From positions 124,001 to 188,000 of the forward strand of contig NZ_PSNW01000005.1 in assembly GCF_002930645.1 (NCBI RefSeq): a stretch of 64,000 nucleotides of DNA, read 5' to 3'. Shown in pieces: positions 19,486-26,341 of this stretch; the first letter of the stretch is position 1; every line of letters begins with the position of its first letter. The translations under genes and the position numbers were made by a program. This DNA is from Solimonas fluminis (GTDB lineage: Bacteria; Pseudomonadota; Gammaproteobacteria; Nevskiales; Nevskiaceae). The notes beneath the pieces are model-generated. The model was not told where the DNA came from and searched no databases. It saw nothing but the letters and a program-made list of their open reading frames with translations.

Positions 19486-19507
19486 CTTAAATGTTTACAC
19501 ATTTGAG
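19486..19507. promoter_or_regulatory. Inverted-repeat operator candidate before the AbiEi-like gene
   Basis: CTTAAATGT, 4 nt, ACATTTGAG: eight of nine positions pair. It lies 36 nt before the ATG. AbiEi-type proteins are known to repress their own promoter through inverted repeats, which fits this position. Confidence 0.5.
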
Positions 19508-19542
19508 AAATTCCGCCCGATACTCACGATTCCACCGGATCG

Positions 19543-20151
19543 ATGGACGAGCACAGCAAATCCGAACGCATCATCCAGCTTGCACAGAAGCTCGGTGTGC
19601 TGCGTCCGAAGGATTTGGTTCCGCATGGAATCCAGGCGGAGTACCTGCGTCGTCTCTGCGACAAGGGATTGATCAAGAAGGTCGGACGCGGCAGCTACGT
19701 GCTCGCCGACACCAACGTCGATGCCAGCGTCTCGCTCGCCATCGTCGGACGCGCAGTGCCCAACGGCGTGATCTGCCTGCGCTCCGCGCTCGCCTTCCAC
19801 GGCATCGGCGAGCAGAACCATGACGAGGTCTATGTCGCCATCGAGCGCCGCGCCGCGCGGCCGCGCGTGGACTACCCGGAGATCAAGGTGGCACGCCTCG
19901 GCGGCCCCGCCTTCACCGAGGGCGTGGAAACGCATGTGGTGGAAAACGTGAAGGTTCGCGTCTACAGTCTGGAGAAGACGCTCGCCGACCTCTTCAAGTT
20001 CCGCAACAAGATCGGGCCGCATATCGCGGTCGATGCCCTGCGCTCGGCGATGAACGAGCGCACGCTGAACATGAAGAAGCTCTGGCATTTTGCAAAGCTG
20101 TGCCGCGTCGAGCGCGTGATGAAGCCTTACGTGGATGCCCTGGCCCACTGA
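19543..20151 (+). CDS. AbiEi-type antitoxin/transcriptional regulator, orphan
   Basis: 202 residues. An N-terminal winged helix-turn-helix (KLGVLRPKDLVPHGIQAEYLRRLCDKGLIKKVGRGSYVL) is followed by the C-terminal domain typical of AbiEi-like antitoxins (ICLRSALAFHGI, then VYSLEKTLADLFKFRNKIG). In type IV toxin-antitoxin systems AbiEi represses the operon and counters the nucleotidyltransferase toxin AbiEii. No AbiEii follows: the gene ends at a terminator and pldA comes next. It is therefore an orphan antitoxin or a domesticated regulator. Its leader is AT-rich and carries inverted repeats. Confidence 0.82.
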   Translation: MDEHSKSERIIQLAQKLGVLRPKDLVPHGIQAEYLRRLCDKGLIKKVGRGSYVLADTNVDASVSLAIVGRAVPNGVICLRSALAFHGIGEQNHDEVYVAIERRAARPRVDYPEIKVARLGGPAFTEGVETHVVENVKVRVYSLEKTLADLFKFRNKIGPHIAVDALRSAMNERTLNMKKLWHFAKLCRVERVMKPYVDALAH

Positions 20152-20178
20152 CCCGGTGACGCGCCGCGACCCGTGCAG

Positions 20179-20200
20179 GCCCGCTCGAAGCGGGCTTTTT
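20179..20200 (+). terminator. Rho-independent terminator after the AbiEi-like gene
   Basis: GCCCGCT/AGCGGGC (7 bp, loop CGA) followed by TTTTT, 22 nt before the pldA start. Confidence 0.88.
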
Positions 20201-20221
20201 CGTTGATGGAGACCTGAACCG

Positions 20222-21193
20222 ATGCGCACCGCCTTGCTCGCCCTCGCCCTGCTGCTGCCCGCCGCAGCCCCGGCCGAGGAGAAGAAGCCGATGGAGATCC
20301 CCACGGAAACCCGCCTGCCATCCAGCGACGGCGCCCAGGAGGAACCGAATCTCGACTCGCCTGCACCCGACCTCACCGGCGAGGACCTGCCGGTGATCAC
20401 CGTGGCGAGCAAGGAGACCAAGGAGGAGAACGCCCTGCTGTTCGAGAACCTGCGGCGAGACCCGGTGGTGTTCTCCCTGGTGGCGGAGAAGCCCGGCCTG
20501 TCCTTCCACCGGCCGATGTTCATCCTGCCGGTGAGCTGGGTCGACGGGCTGGCGGGCGGGGAGAAGGAAGCGGAAACCTATTTCCAGATCAGCTTCAAGC
20601 AGCGCATCCTCAGTTCCAACTTCTACTTCGCCTACTCGCAGAAGTCGTTCTGGCAGGTCTTCGACGCCGACCGCTCGCGTCCCTTCCGCGAGACCAACTA
20701 CAACCCGGAAGTGTTCTACCGCTGGAAGCCGAACAACCGCATCAAGACCTGGGGCCTGGACATCGGCGCCGAGCACGAGTCCAACGGCAAGGAGATTCCC
20801 GATTCGCGCAGCTGGAACCGCGTCTACGCCGCGGGCTTCTGGGAAAACCCCAACACGCTGGCCTACCTCAAGCTCTGGTACCGCCTGCCCGAGGACGAGG
20901 ACCGTCCCATCGACGATCCCAAGCGCGACGACAACCCCAACATCGAGAACTACTACGGCTACGGCGAACTGCAGGTGCAGCGCAACCTCTTCGGCGCCCG
21001 CCGCCACCGTATCGGCATGCTCGGCCGCTTCAACCCCGACACCGGCCGCGGCGCGATCAACCTGAGCTACAGCGCGCCGCTGTCCAACTACGCCTTCTGG
21101 AACTTCTACGTCTGGCAGGGCTACGGCGAAAGCCTGATCGACTACAACCGCGAGGTGACGCGGGTGGGTTTGGGGGTGAGCTTCTCGCGCTGA
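20222..21193 (+). CDS. pldA: Outer-membrane phospholipase A1 (OMPLA)
   Basis: Calcium-dependent phospholipase embedded in the outer membrane; degrades phospholipids that reach the outer leaflet. 323 residues with a short signal peptide and an acidic linker of about 60 residues. The catalytic triad is H185, S187 and N199 (HESNG and SRSWNR), with the same H-to-S and H-to-N spacing as E. coli. The substrate-facing segment FAYSQKSFWQVF is conserved. The last residues (VGLGVSFSR) do not end in the usual aromatic residue. Transcribed alone after a terminator. Confidence 0.93.
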   Translation: MRTALLALALLLPAAAPAEEKKPMEIPTETRLPSSDGAQEEPNLDSPAPDLTGEDLPVITVASKETKEENALLFENLRRDPVVFSLVAEKPGLSFHRPMFILPVSWVDGLAGGEKEAETYFQISFKQRILSSNFYFAYSQKSFWQVFDADRSRPFRETNYNPEVFYRWKPNNRIKTWGLDIGAEHESNGKEIPDSRSWNRVYAAGFWENPNTLAYLKLWYRLPEDEDRPIDDPKRDDNPNIENYYGYGELQVQRNLFGARRHRIGMLGRFNPDTGRGAINLSYSAPLSNYAFWNFYVWQGYGESLIDYNREVTRVGLGVSFSR

Positions 21194-21195
21194 AG

Positions 21196-21254
21196 CTCGT
21201 TGCAGCGTGGAGAACCCCATCGCAAGAGCGATGGGAATCCAACGTCGCAACGAG
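21196..21254 (+). repeat. 59-nt near-continuous hairpin directly after pldA
   Basis: Outer arms CTCGTTGC/GCAACGAG and inner arms CCCATCGC/GCGATGGG (loop AAGA) are perfect, and the middle pairs imperfectly. It begins 2 nt after the pldA stop. No T run follows. It could be a 3' stabilising structure, a repeat element or a factor-independent pause. Confidence 0.65.
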
Positions 21255-21318
21255 TGCGCGGAAGTCCGCCTTGCTCGACGTCCCCCCTGCCGGAATGGAA
21301 CCCAAAGGTTGGAGAGCA

Positions 21319-21380
21319 CCCTCTCCGCGCTTGCGGGGAGAGGGCGGGCGAGGGCATGGATGCCCGAGGCAGGACAACGC
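21319..21380. repeat. Dispersed 62-bp repeat (family 3), copy 1
   Basis: Contains CCCTCTCC..GGGGAGAGGG as an inverted repeat, then GGCATGGATGCCCGAGGCAG. A copy with about 56 of 62 identical positions lies at 59513. Confidence 0.85.
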
Positions 21381-21435
21381 AGGAGCAGTTGGCCGGGAGA
21401 GGGTTCCTGCAAGCCGTGAAGCGACAGGCCCCACC

Positions 21436-21464
21436 GTTCGCCCCGAGCCTGTCGAAGGGTGAAT
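21436..21464. repeat. Dispersed inverted repeat (family 1)
   Basis: GTTCGCCCC..GGGTGAATG around GAGCCTGTCGAA. The 308-nt pldA-cytochrome spacer consists largely of this, the family 3 repeat and the 59-nt hairpin; no gene is visible in it. Confidence 0.8.
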
Positions 21465-21500
21465 GCTTCAGTCGGCAATGCGCATATATATGTGCGCCCG

Positions 21501-22796
21501 CTACCTCAGCGCCGCACTCAACCGCCCCAGAGCCTTGCGATACTCCTCCGGCTGGAAGCGGTCGCGGTTCTTCACCGACTCATAGAGCGCGTCCGTCGGC
21601 CCGCGCAGCGCGCCGTTGCTGCCGCCGCGCTCGCCGATCGCCGCCGCCAGCACCTGCGCCGCCATCGCCGTCTGCTGCGCATAGTAGAAGTCGCCGCCCT
21701 GCGCGTTCTCCGCGTTCTGCGCCACGCGCTTGAGCACCTGGCGCAGTTGCCCCGCGTCCGCGGAACCCTGGCGCAGGCGGCCCCAGGCTTCGCGCCGCAG
21801 CCAGCCGCGCAGCTCGCCGGCCTGTTCGCGCAGGCGCGAGGCATCGGTCTCGTACTGCTGGTACAGGCGCTCGCGCTGCACCGCCATCGTGTCGGCCACC
21901 GCCGGGTTCACAGCGGCGGCCCAGGCCTGCACCAGCACCAGCGGCTGGTCCGCCAGCGGCACCTGGCCCGGCGGCAGGCCCGGCGTGCGGTCGGCGCGCC
22001 AGCGGTTGCCGTTCATCGAGTGGTGGCAGGCATCGCAGTCGAACAGCGCCAGCTCCGGGAACAGGCCATGCCCCAGCGCGCCGGTTTCCATCCGTGCCAG
22101 CCAGGCATCGGTCGCCGCTATCTGACCTTCCAGCCAGTTAGTCGCGGTGTCGGTCGCCGGCTTGCGCTGGCGATAGTCGGCATCCACGTCCCAGTGCGGC
22201 GGCATCAGCGCCGTGAAGGTGTCCAGTTCGAACAGCAGCGGCGGATGGCCGGCCGCCATGATCCTGTGGGTCATCGGGTGGGCGGCGTCGCCCAGGTGGC
22301 AGCCGCTGCACATGCCGGCGCGGACCTTGGCATCCCAGGTCGCCGTCATGCCGTGGGCAACGCGCTCCTCCGGGGTCTTCAGCTCGTTGACGTGCGCCGC
22401 GATCCAGCGCTCGGCCGGACCGTGGCAGGCTTCGCAGCCGATGCCGTCCTCCAGCTGGAAGCGCGGACCGCGCGCCTCGGCGGGCGGAGCATGCGCGTGG
22501 CATACCAGGCAGGCCTGCGCCTCGTGCGGCGCGCCCAGGCCAAGCTGGCCCGTGATGCGGCGCGCTCGCTCGGTGAACAGCGTCTTCCAGGCGGAGCCGT
22601 GGGCATCCTTGCGCTGCCAGGTGAAGTATTCGTCCTGGCGGATCTGCCGGTCGGCAAAGGGACGGATGGAGCCGTGGCAGGTGCTGCCGGCACAGTCGGC
22701 GACGCCGAGATTGCGGTCCGGGGCCGGCGCAGCCGCAACGGGCACCAGTGCCGACCACAGCAGTGCAAGGCAGACCGCGAGAAATTGGCGTCGCAT
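21501..22796 (-). CDS. Periplasmic multiheme cytochrome c (cytochrome c554-like)
   Basis: 431 residues with a signal peptide ending near PVAAA. Four canonical haem sites are present: CLVCH, CEACH, CSGCH and CDACH. A fifth possible site, CAGSTCH, has four residues between the cysteines instead of two and lies right after the signal peptide. The C-terminal 170 residues are helical and contain no cysteine. The start at MRRQF was preferred because it begins a normal signal peptide and has GGAG upstream. It is transcribed divergently from the six-gene redox operon, with 227 nt between the starts, and probably exchanges electrons with it in the periplasm. Confidence 0.88.
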   Translation of the reverse strand: MRRQFLAVCLALLWSALVPVAAAPAPDRNLGVADCAGSTCHGSIRPFADRQIRQDEYFTWQRKDAHGSAWKTLFTERARRITGQLGLGAPHEAQACLVCHAHAPPAEARGPRFQLEDGIGCEACHGPAERWIAAHVNELKTPEERVAHGMTATWDAKVRAGMCSGCHLGDAAHPMTHRIMAAGHPPLLFELDTFTALMPPHWDVDADYRQRKPATDTATNWLEGQIAATDAWLARMETGALGHGLFPELALFDCDACHHSMNGNRWRADRTPGLPPGQVPLADQPLVLVQAWAAAVNPAVADTMAVQRERLYQQYETDASRLREQAGELRGWLRREAWGRLRQGSADAGQLRQVLKRVAQNAENAQGGDFYYAQQTAMAAQVLAAAIGERGGSNGALRGPTDALYESVKNRDRFQPEEYRKALGRLSAALR

Positions 22797-23023
22797 GGAT
22801 CGAGCTCCGATCGGCAGCTGGCTGTGGAGCAATATAAACGCAGGCGATCCACCTCACTACTCCCCGCCACCCGTGTTTCTCCGAATCCGACGAATCCGAC
22901 GTGCGGAGCGTCACATTCGTACAAGCGCCATCGCCGGAACTGCGCACTGGAACACTGGCGCCATCCGTCGGATTGCGCCTAAAGTAGGTTCTACGCAGCC
23001 GACCGAGCCAGAAAGAGCCAGGT

Positions 23024-25414
23024 ATGGTCCCAGGGAGCGTCAAGATCGCGATAGTCGGGTCCGGGCCTGCCGGGCTTTCCGCCGCAGCGCGTGCCGCAGA
23101 GCTCGGGCTCTCGCATGTGCTGCTGGAAGCCGAGAGCTGGCTTTCGAACACCATCTATCGGTACCAGAAGGGCAAGCACGTCATGGCCGAGCCGGACGTG
23201 CTGCCGTTGCGTTCGCCGCTGGCGTTCACCGCCGGCAAGCGCGAAGCCATTCTCGAGGCCTGGAACAGCGGCACCGCGAAGCTCGGCGTCAACGTCGCGC
23301 ATCGTGCCCGCGTCAGCGCCATCGGCGGGCAGAAGGGCGCCTTCACCATCACGCTGGACGGCGGCGCCACGCTGCAGGCGGAGGCCGTGGTGCTGGGCAT
23401 CGGCCTGCAGGGCAACCTGCGCAAGCTCGGCTGCCCCGGCGAGGACCTGGACTGGGTGCAGTACCAGCTCGACGACCCCGACGAGTACAAGGGCGAGACC
23501 ATCGTGGTGGTCGGCGCCGGCGACGCGGCGATCGAGAACGCCATCGCCCTGGCCGAGAACAACAAGGTCTACATCCTCAACCGCCGCGACGAGTTCGACC
23601 GCGCCAAGCCCGGCAACCTTTCCGGCATCCTCAAGGCGATCGAGGACGGCAAGCTCACCTGCCTGTACAACACCAAGCCGGTGGCGGCGGAGGACACGCC
23701 CTCCGGCAAGCGCCTGCGCGTCGCCACCAACGACGGCGAGACCGAGCTGGCGGTGGACCGCGTGATCGCGCGCCTCGGCGCCACGCCGCCGCGCGCCTTC
23801 GTCGAGAGCACCGGCATCCAGTTCCCCAGCAAGGACCCCAACAGCGTACCGGCGGTGTCGGCGCAGTACGAGTCCAACGTGCCGGGCCTGTACATCATCG
23901 GCGCACTGGCGGGCTTCCCGCTGATCAAGCAGGCGATGAACCAGGGCTACGAGGTCATCGAGTTCATCGAAGGCCGCACGGTCGAGCCCGCCGACACGCC
24001 GCTGCTGCGCGACAAGTTCGCCGTGCTGCCCGAGATCACCGACATCGAGGAAGCGCTGGCCACCATGCAGCGCCGCGTGCCGATCCTCAAGCCGCTGACG
24101 CCGCTGCAGATGCGCGAGTTCATGATCGACTCCGACATCCGCGCCCCCGCCGACGGCGAGACGATCTTCGAGCTCAACGACTACACCGATACCTTCTACT
24201 CCATCGTCTCCGGCACGGTGGAGATCCAGGTGGACCCCGCCGACCCGTCCAAGAAGTTCACCCTGGGCAAGGGCGAATTCTTCGGCGAGATGAGCCTGAT
24301 CTCGGGCCGCCGGCGTTCGGCCACGGTGCGCGCCGGCGAGAAGTGCGTGCTGATCGAGACGCCGCGCCGCTCGATGAACAAGCTGATCAACTCGGTGGCG
24401 GCGGTCAAGCGCGTCATCGACGAGGTATTCCTGCGCCGCATCATCCAGGGCAAGATCGCGCCGACGCTGCCGCCGGAGGAGATCGCCGACCTGGTGAGCA
24501 GCGCCGAGGTGCGGCAGTTCCGCCCCGGCGAGGTCCTGTTCAACGAGGGCGACGCCGGCGACGCCCTGCACCTGATCCGCAAGGGCTCGGTCACCGTGTC
24601 CCGCGAGATCGGCGGCAAGGACGTGGTGCTGGCCTATGTGCCGGCCGGCCAGTACGTGGGCGAGATGGCCCTGGTCAGCGACCTGCCGCGCTCCGCCACC
24701 GCGCGCGCCGCGGTGGCCACCGAGACCATCCGGCTCGACGGCGTGGCCTTCAAGGACCTGATGATGCGGCGCACCCAGGTGCGCGACCGCGTGCAGGAGG
24801 TCTACCGCTCGCGCGTCGCGCAGAACGCGGTGGCCCAGGCCCGCCCGATGGGCGACGTGCTGGAATTCATGATGTCGCAGGGCCTGGGCGAGGCCACCGA
24901 CGTGCTGCTGATCGACGAGTCGCTGTGCGTGCGCTGCGACCAGTGCGAGAAGGCCTGCTCCGACACCCACGGCAACGTCAGCCGCCTCAAGCGCGAGGCC
25001 GGGCCGACCTTCGACCACCTGCACGTGCCGACCTCCTGCCGCCATTGCGAGCATCCGCACTGCATGAAGGACTGCCCGCCCGACGCGATCAAGCGCGCAC
25101 CGAACGGCGAGGTCCACATCACCGATGCCTGCATCGGCTGCGGCAACTGCGAGCGCAACTGCCCCTACGGCGTGATCCAGATGGGCATCCAGAGCAAGAC
25201 CCGGCCGAGCCTGTGGCGCTGGATGCTGTTCGGCGGCGAGGAGCCCGGCCGCTATCACCCGGCCAAGAAGGACAAGAGCGCCAAGAAGGCGACCAAGTGC
25301 GACATGTGCAAGGACCTGGACGGCGGTCCGGCCTGCGTGCGCGCCTGTCCCACCGGAGCGGCCATGCGCGCCAGCCCCGAGCAGTTCGTGAAGCTGTACC
25401 GGGGAGGCCGCTGA
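23024..25414 (+). CDS. Flavoprotein - two cyclic-nucleotide domains - four-cluster ferredoxin fusion
   Basis: 796 residues, no signal peptide, so cytosolic. Residues 1-320: pyridine-nucleotide-disulfide oxidoreductase fold with FAD motif GSGPAG and NAD(P) motif VVVGAGDAAIENA. About 355-450 and 490-585: two cNMP-binding domains, each with a phosphate-binding cassette (FGEMSLISGRRRSA; VGEMALVSDLPRSA) that keeps the Glu and Arg. About 630-785: DmsB/NrfC-type ferredoxin with cysteine groups CVRCDQCEKAC, CRHCEHPHCMKDC, CIGCGNCERNC and CDMC..CVRAC, enough for four [4Fe-4S] clusters. It could move electrons from NAD(P)H through FAD and Fe-S to the membrane, gated by cAMP/cGMP. The stop shares a base with the next start (TGATG). 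Confidence 0.9.
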   Translation: MVPGSVKIAIVGSGPAGLSAAARAAELGLSHVLLEAESWLSNTIYRYQKGKHVMAEPDVLPLRSPLAFTAGKREAILEAWNSGTAKLGVNVAHRARVSAIGGQKGAFTITLDGGATLQAEAVVLGIGLQGNLRKLGCPGEDLDWVQYQLDDPDEYKGETIVVVGAGDAAIENAIALAENNKVYILNRRDEFDRAKPGNLSGILKAIEDGKLTCLYNTKPVAAEDTPSGKRLRVATNDGETELAVDRVIARLGATPPRAFVESTGIQFPSKDPNSVPAVSAQYESNVPGLYIIGALAGFPLIKQAMNQGYEVIEFIEGRTVEPADTPLLRDKFAVLPEITDIEEALATMQRRVPILKPLTPLQMREFMIDSDIRAPADGETIFELNDYTDTFYSIVSGTVEIQVDPADPSKKFTLGKGEFFGEMSLISGRRRSATVRAGEKCVLIETPRRSMNKLINSVAAVKRVIDEVFLRRIIQGKIAPTLPPEEIADLVSSAEVRQFRPGEVLFNEGDAGDALHLIRKGSVTVSREIGGKDVVLAYVPAGQYVGEMALVSDLPRSATARAAVATETIRLDGVAFKDLMMRRTQVRDRVQEVYRSRVAQNAVAQARPMGDVLEFMMSQGLGEATDVLLIDESLCVRCDQCEKACSDTHGNVSRLKREAGPTFDHLHVPTSCRHCEHPHCMKDCPPDAIKRAPNGEVHITDACIGCGNCERNCPYGVIQMGIQSKTRPSLWRWMLFGGEEPGRYHPAKKDKSAKKATKCDMCKDLDGGPACVRACPTGAAMRASPEQFVKLYRGGR

Positions 25415-26334
25415 TGGCACAGACGCCTCATGGGAGCTTCCTGCGCCACCGGGGCTACCGCTACCTCAAGCTGGCCAGCCTGCTCTGCATCGTCTGCATC
25501 CTCATCTACGGGTGGCACGACCCGCAGGACGGCCCCAACGGCGGCAGCTGGCTGGGCTACACCCTGGGCACCGTCGGTGCCGGCCTGATCGGCTGGCTGG
25601 CCTGGCTGGGCGTGCGCAAGCGCCGCTACAGCTCCACTGCCGGCACGGTCAAGGGCTGGCTTTCCGCCCACGTCTACCTGGGCCTGGCGCTGATCACCGT
25701 CGCCACGCTGCATACCGGATTCCAGTTCGGCTGGAACATCCATACCGCGGCCTACGTGCTGATGCTGATGGTGATCCTCAGCGGCATCTTCGGCATCGGC
25801 GTCTACGTGCGCATGCCCACGCTGATCACCGAGAACATGGGCGCTTCCGACCGCGAGACGCTGATCGACGAGATCCTGGACCTCAACCAGCAGGCCCTGA
25901 AGCTGGCCGACCCGCTCGGCCCCGAGGTCCACCGCATCATCGCCCGCTCCACCGAGCGCATGCGCCTGGGCGGCGGGCTGTGGGCGCAGCTGTTCGGCCC
26001 GCTGCCGCCGGGACGCCGCGCGATCGACGAGCTGCGCAAGATCGTCGTCGACGAGGAACGCGCGGCCAATGCCAAGACCTTCGATCCGCAGAGCTCCACC
26101 GTGATGTTCATGGCCGGCGAACTGGCGCAGGCCAAGAAGCGCGGCGAGATCGCCGAGAAATCGCGCCAGCTGATGGAGCTGATCGGCCGCCGCAACGCGC
26201 TGATCGTGCGCGTCAACCGCGACATCCAGCTGCACGCGCAGATGCAGATCTGGCTGTACTTCCACGTTCCGCTGACCGTGGCGCTGCTGGCGGCGCTGGC
26301 CGCCCACGTCATCTCCGTGTTCCTCTACTGGTAG
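25414..26334 (+). CDS. Di-haem cytochrome b-like membrane protein
   Basis: 306 residues, five predicted helices: about 19-34, 46-66, 84-104, 112-132 and 283-304. H86 and H100 in the third helix and H284 and H298 in the last are both H-x13-H pairs, the spacing of bis-histidine b-haems in cytochrome b bundles, so two haems could be held between these helices. A soluble loop of about 140 residues (LITENMGASDRETL..) separates helices 4 and 5. Position between the cytosolic flavo-Fe-S protein and a periplasmic decaheme protein suggests the transmembrane electron step. I know no named family for this exact architecture. Confidence 0.8.
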   Translation: MAQTPHGSFLRHRGYRYLKLASLLCIVCILIYGWHDPQDGPNGGSWLGYTLGTVGAGLIGWLAWLGVRKRRYSSTAGTVKGWLSAHVYLGLALITVATLHTGFQFGWNIHTAAYVLMLMVILSGIFGIGVYVRMPTLITENMGASDRETLIDEILDLNQQALKLADPLGPEVHRIIARSTERMRLGGGLWAQLFGPLPPGRRAIDELRKIVVDEERAANAKTFDPQSSTVMFMAGELAQAKKRGEIAEKSRQLMELIGRRNALIVRVNRDIQLHAQMQIWLYFHVPLTVALLAALAAHVISVFLYW

Positions 26335-26341
26335 CGCGCCC

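Larger units (their letters stand above)
19181..19542. other. AT-rich leader region of the AbiEi-like gene, no gene seen
   Basis: The 362 nt between the cyclase start and the AbiEi-like start are clearly richer in A and T than the surroundings and contain no credible reading frame. They hold the inverted repeats listed separately. Confidence 0.6.

Noticed and set aside
19543-20151. A complete AbiE toxin-antitoxin system
   Set aside because: No AbiEii nucleotidyltransferase gene follows; a terminator and pldA are next.
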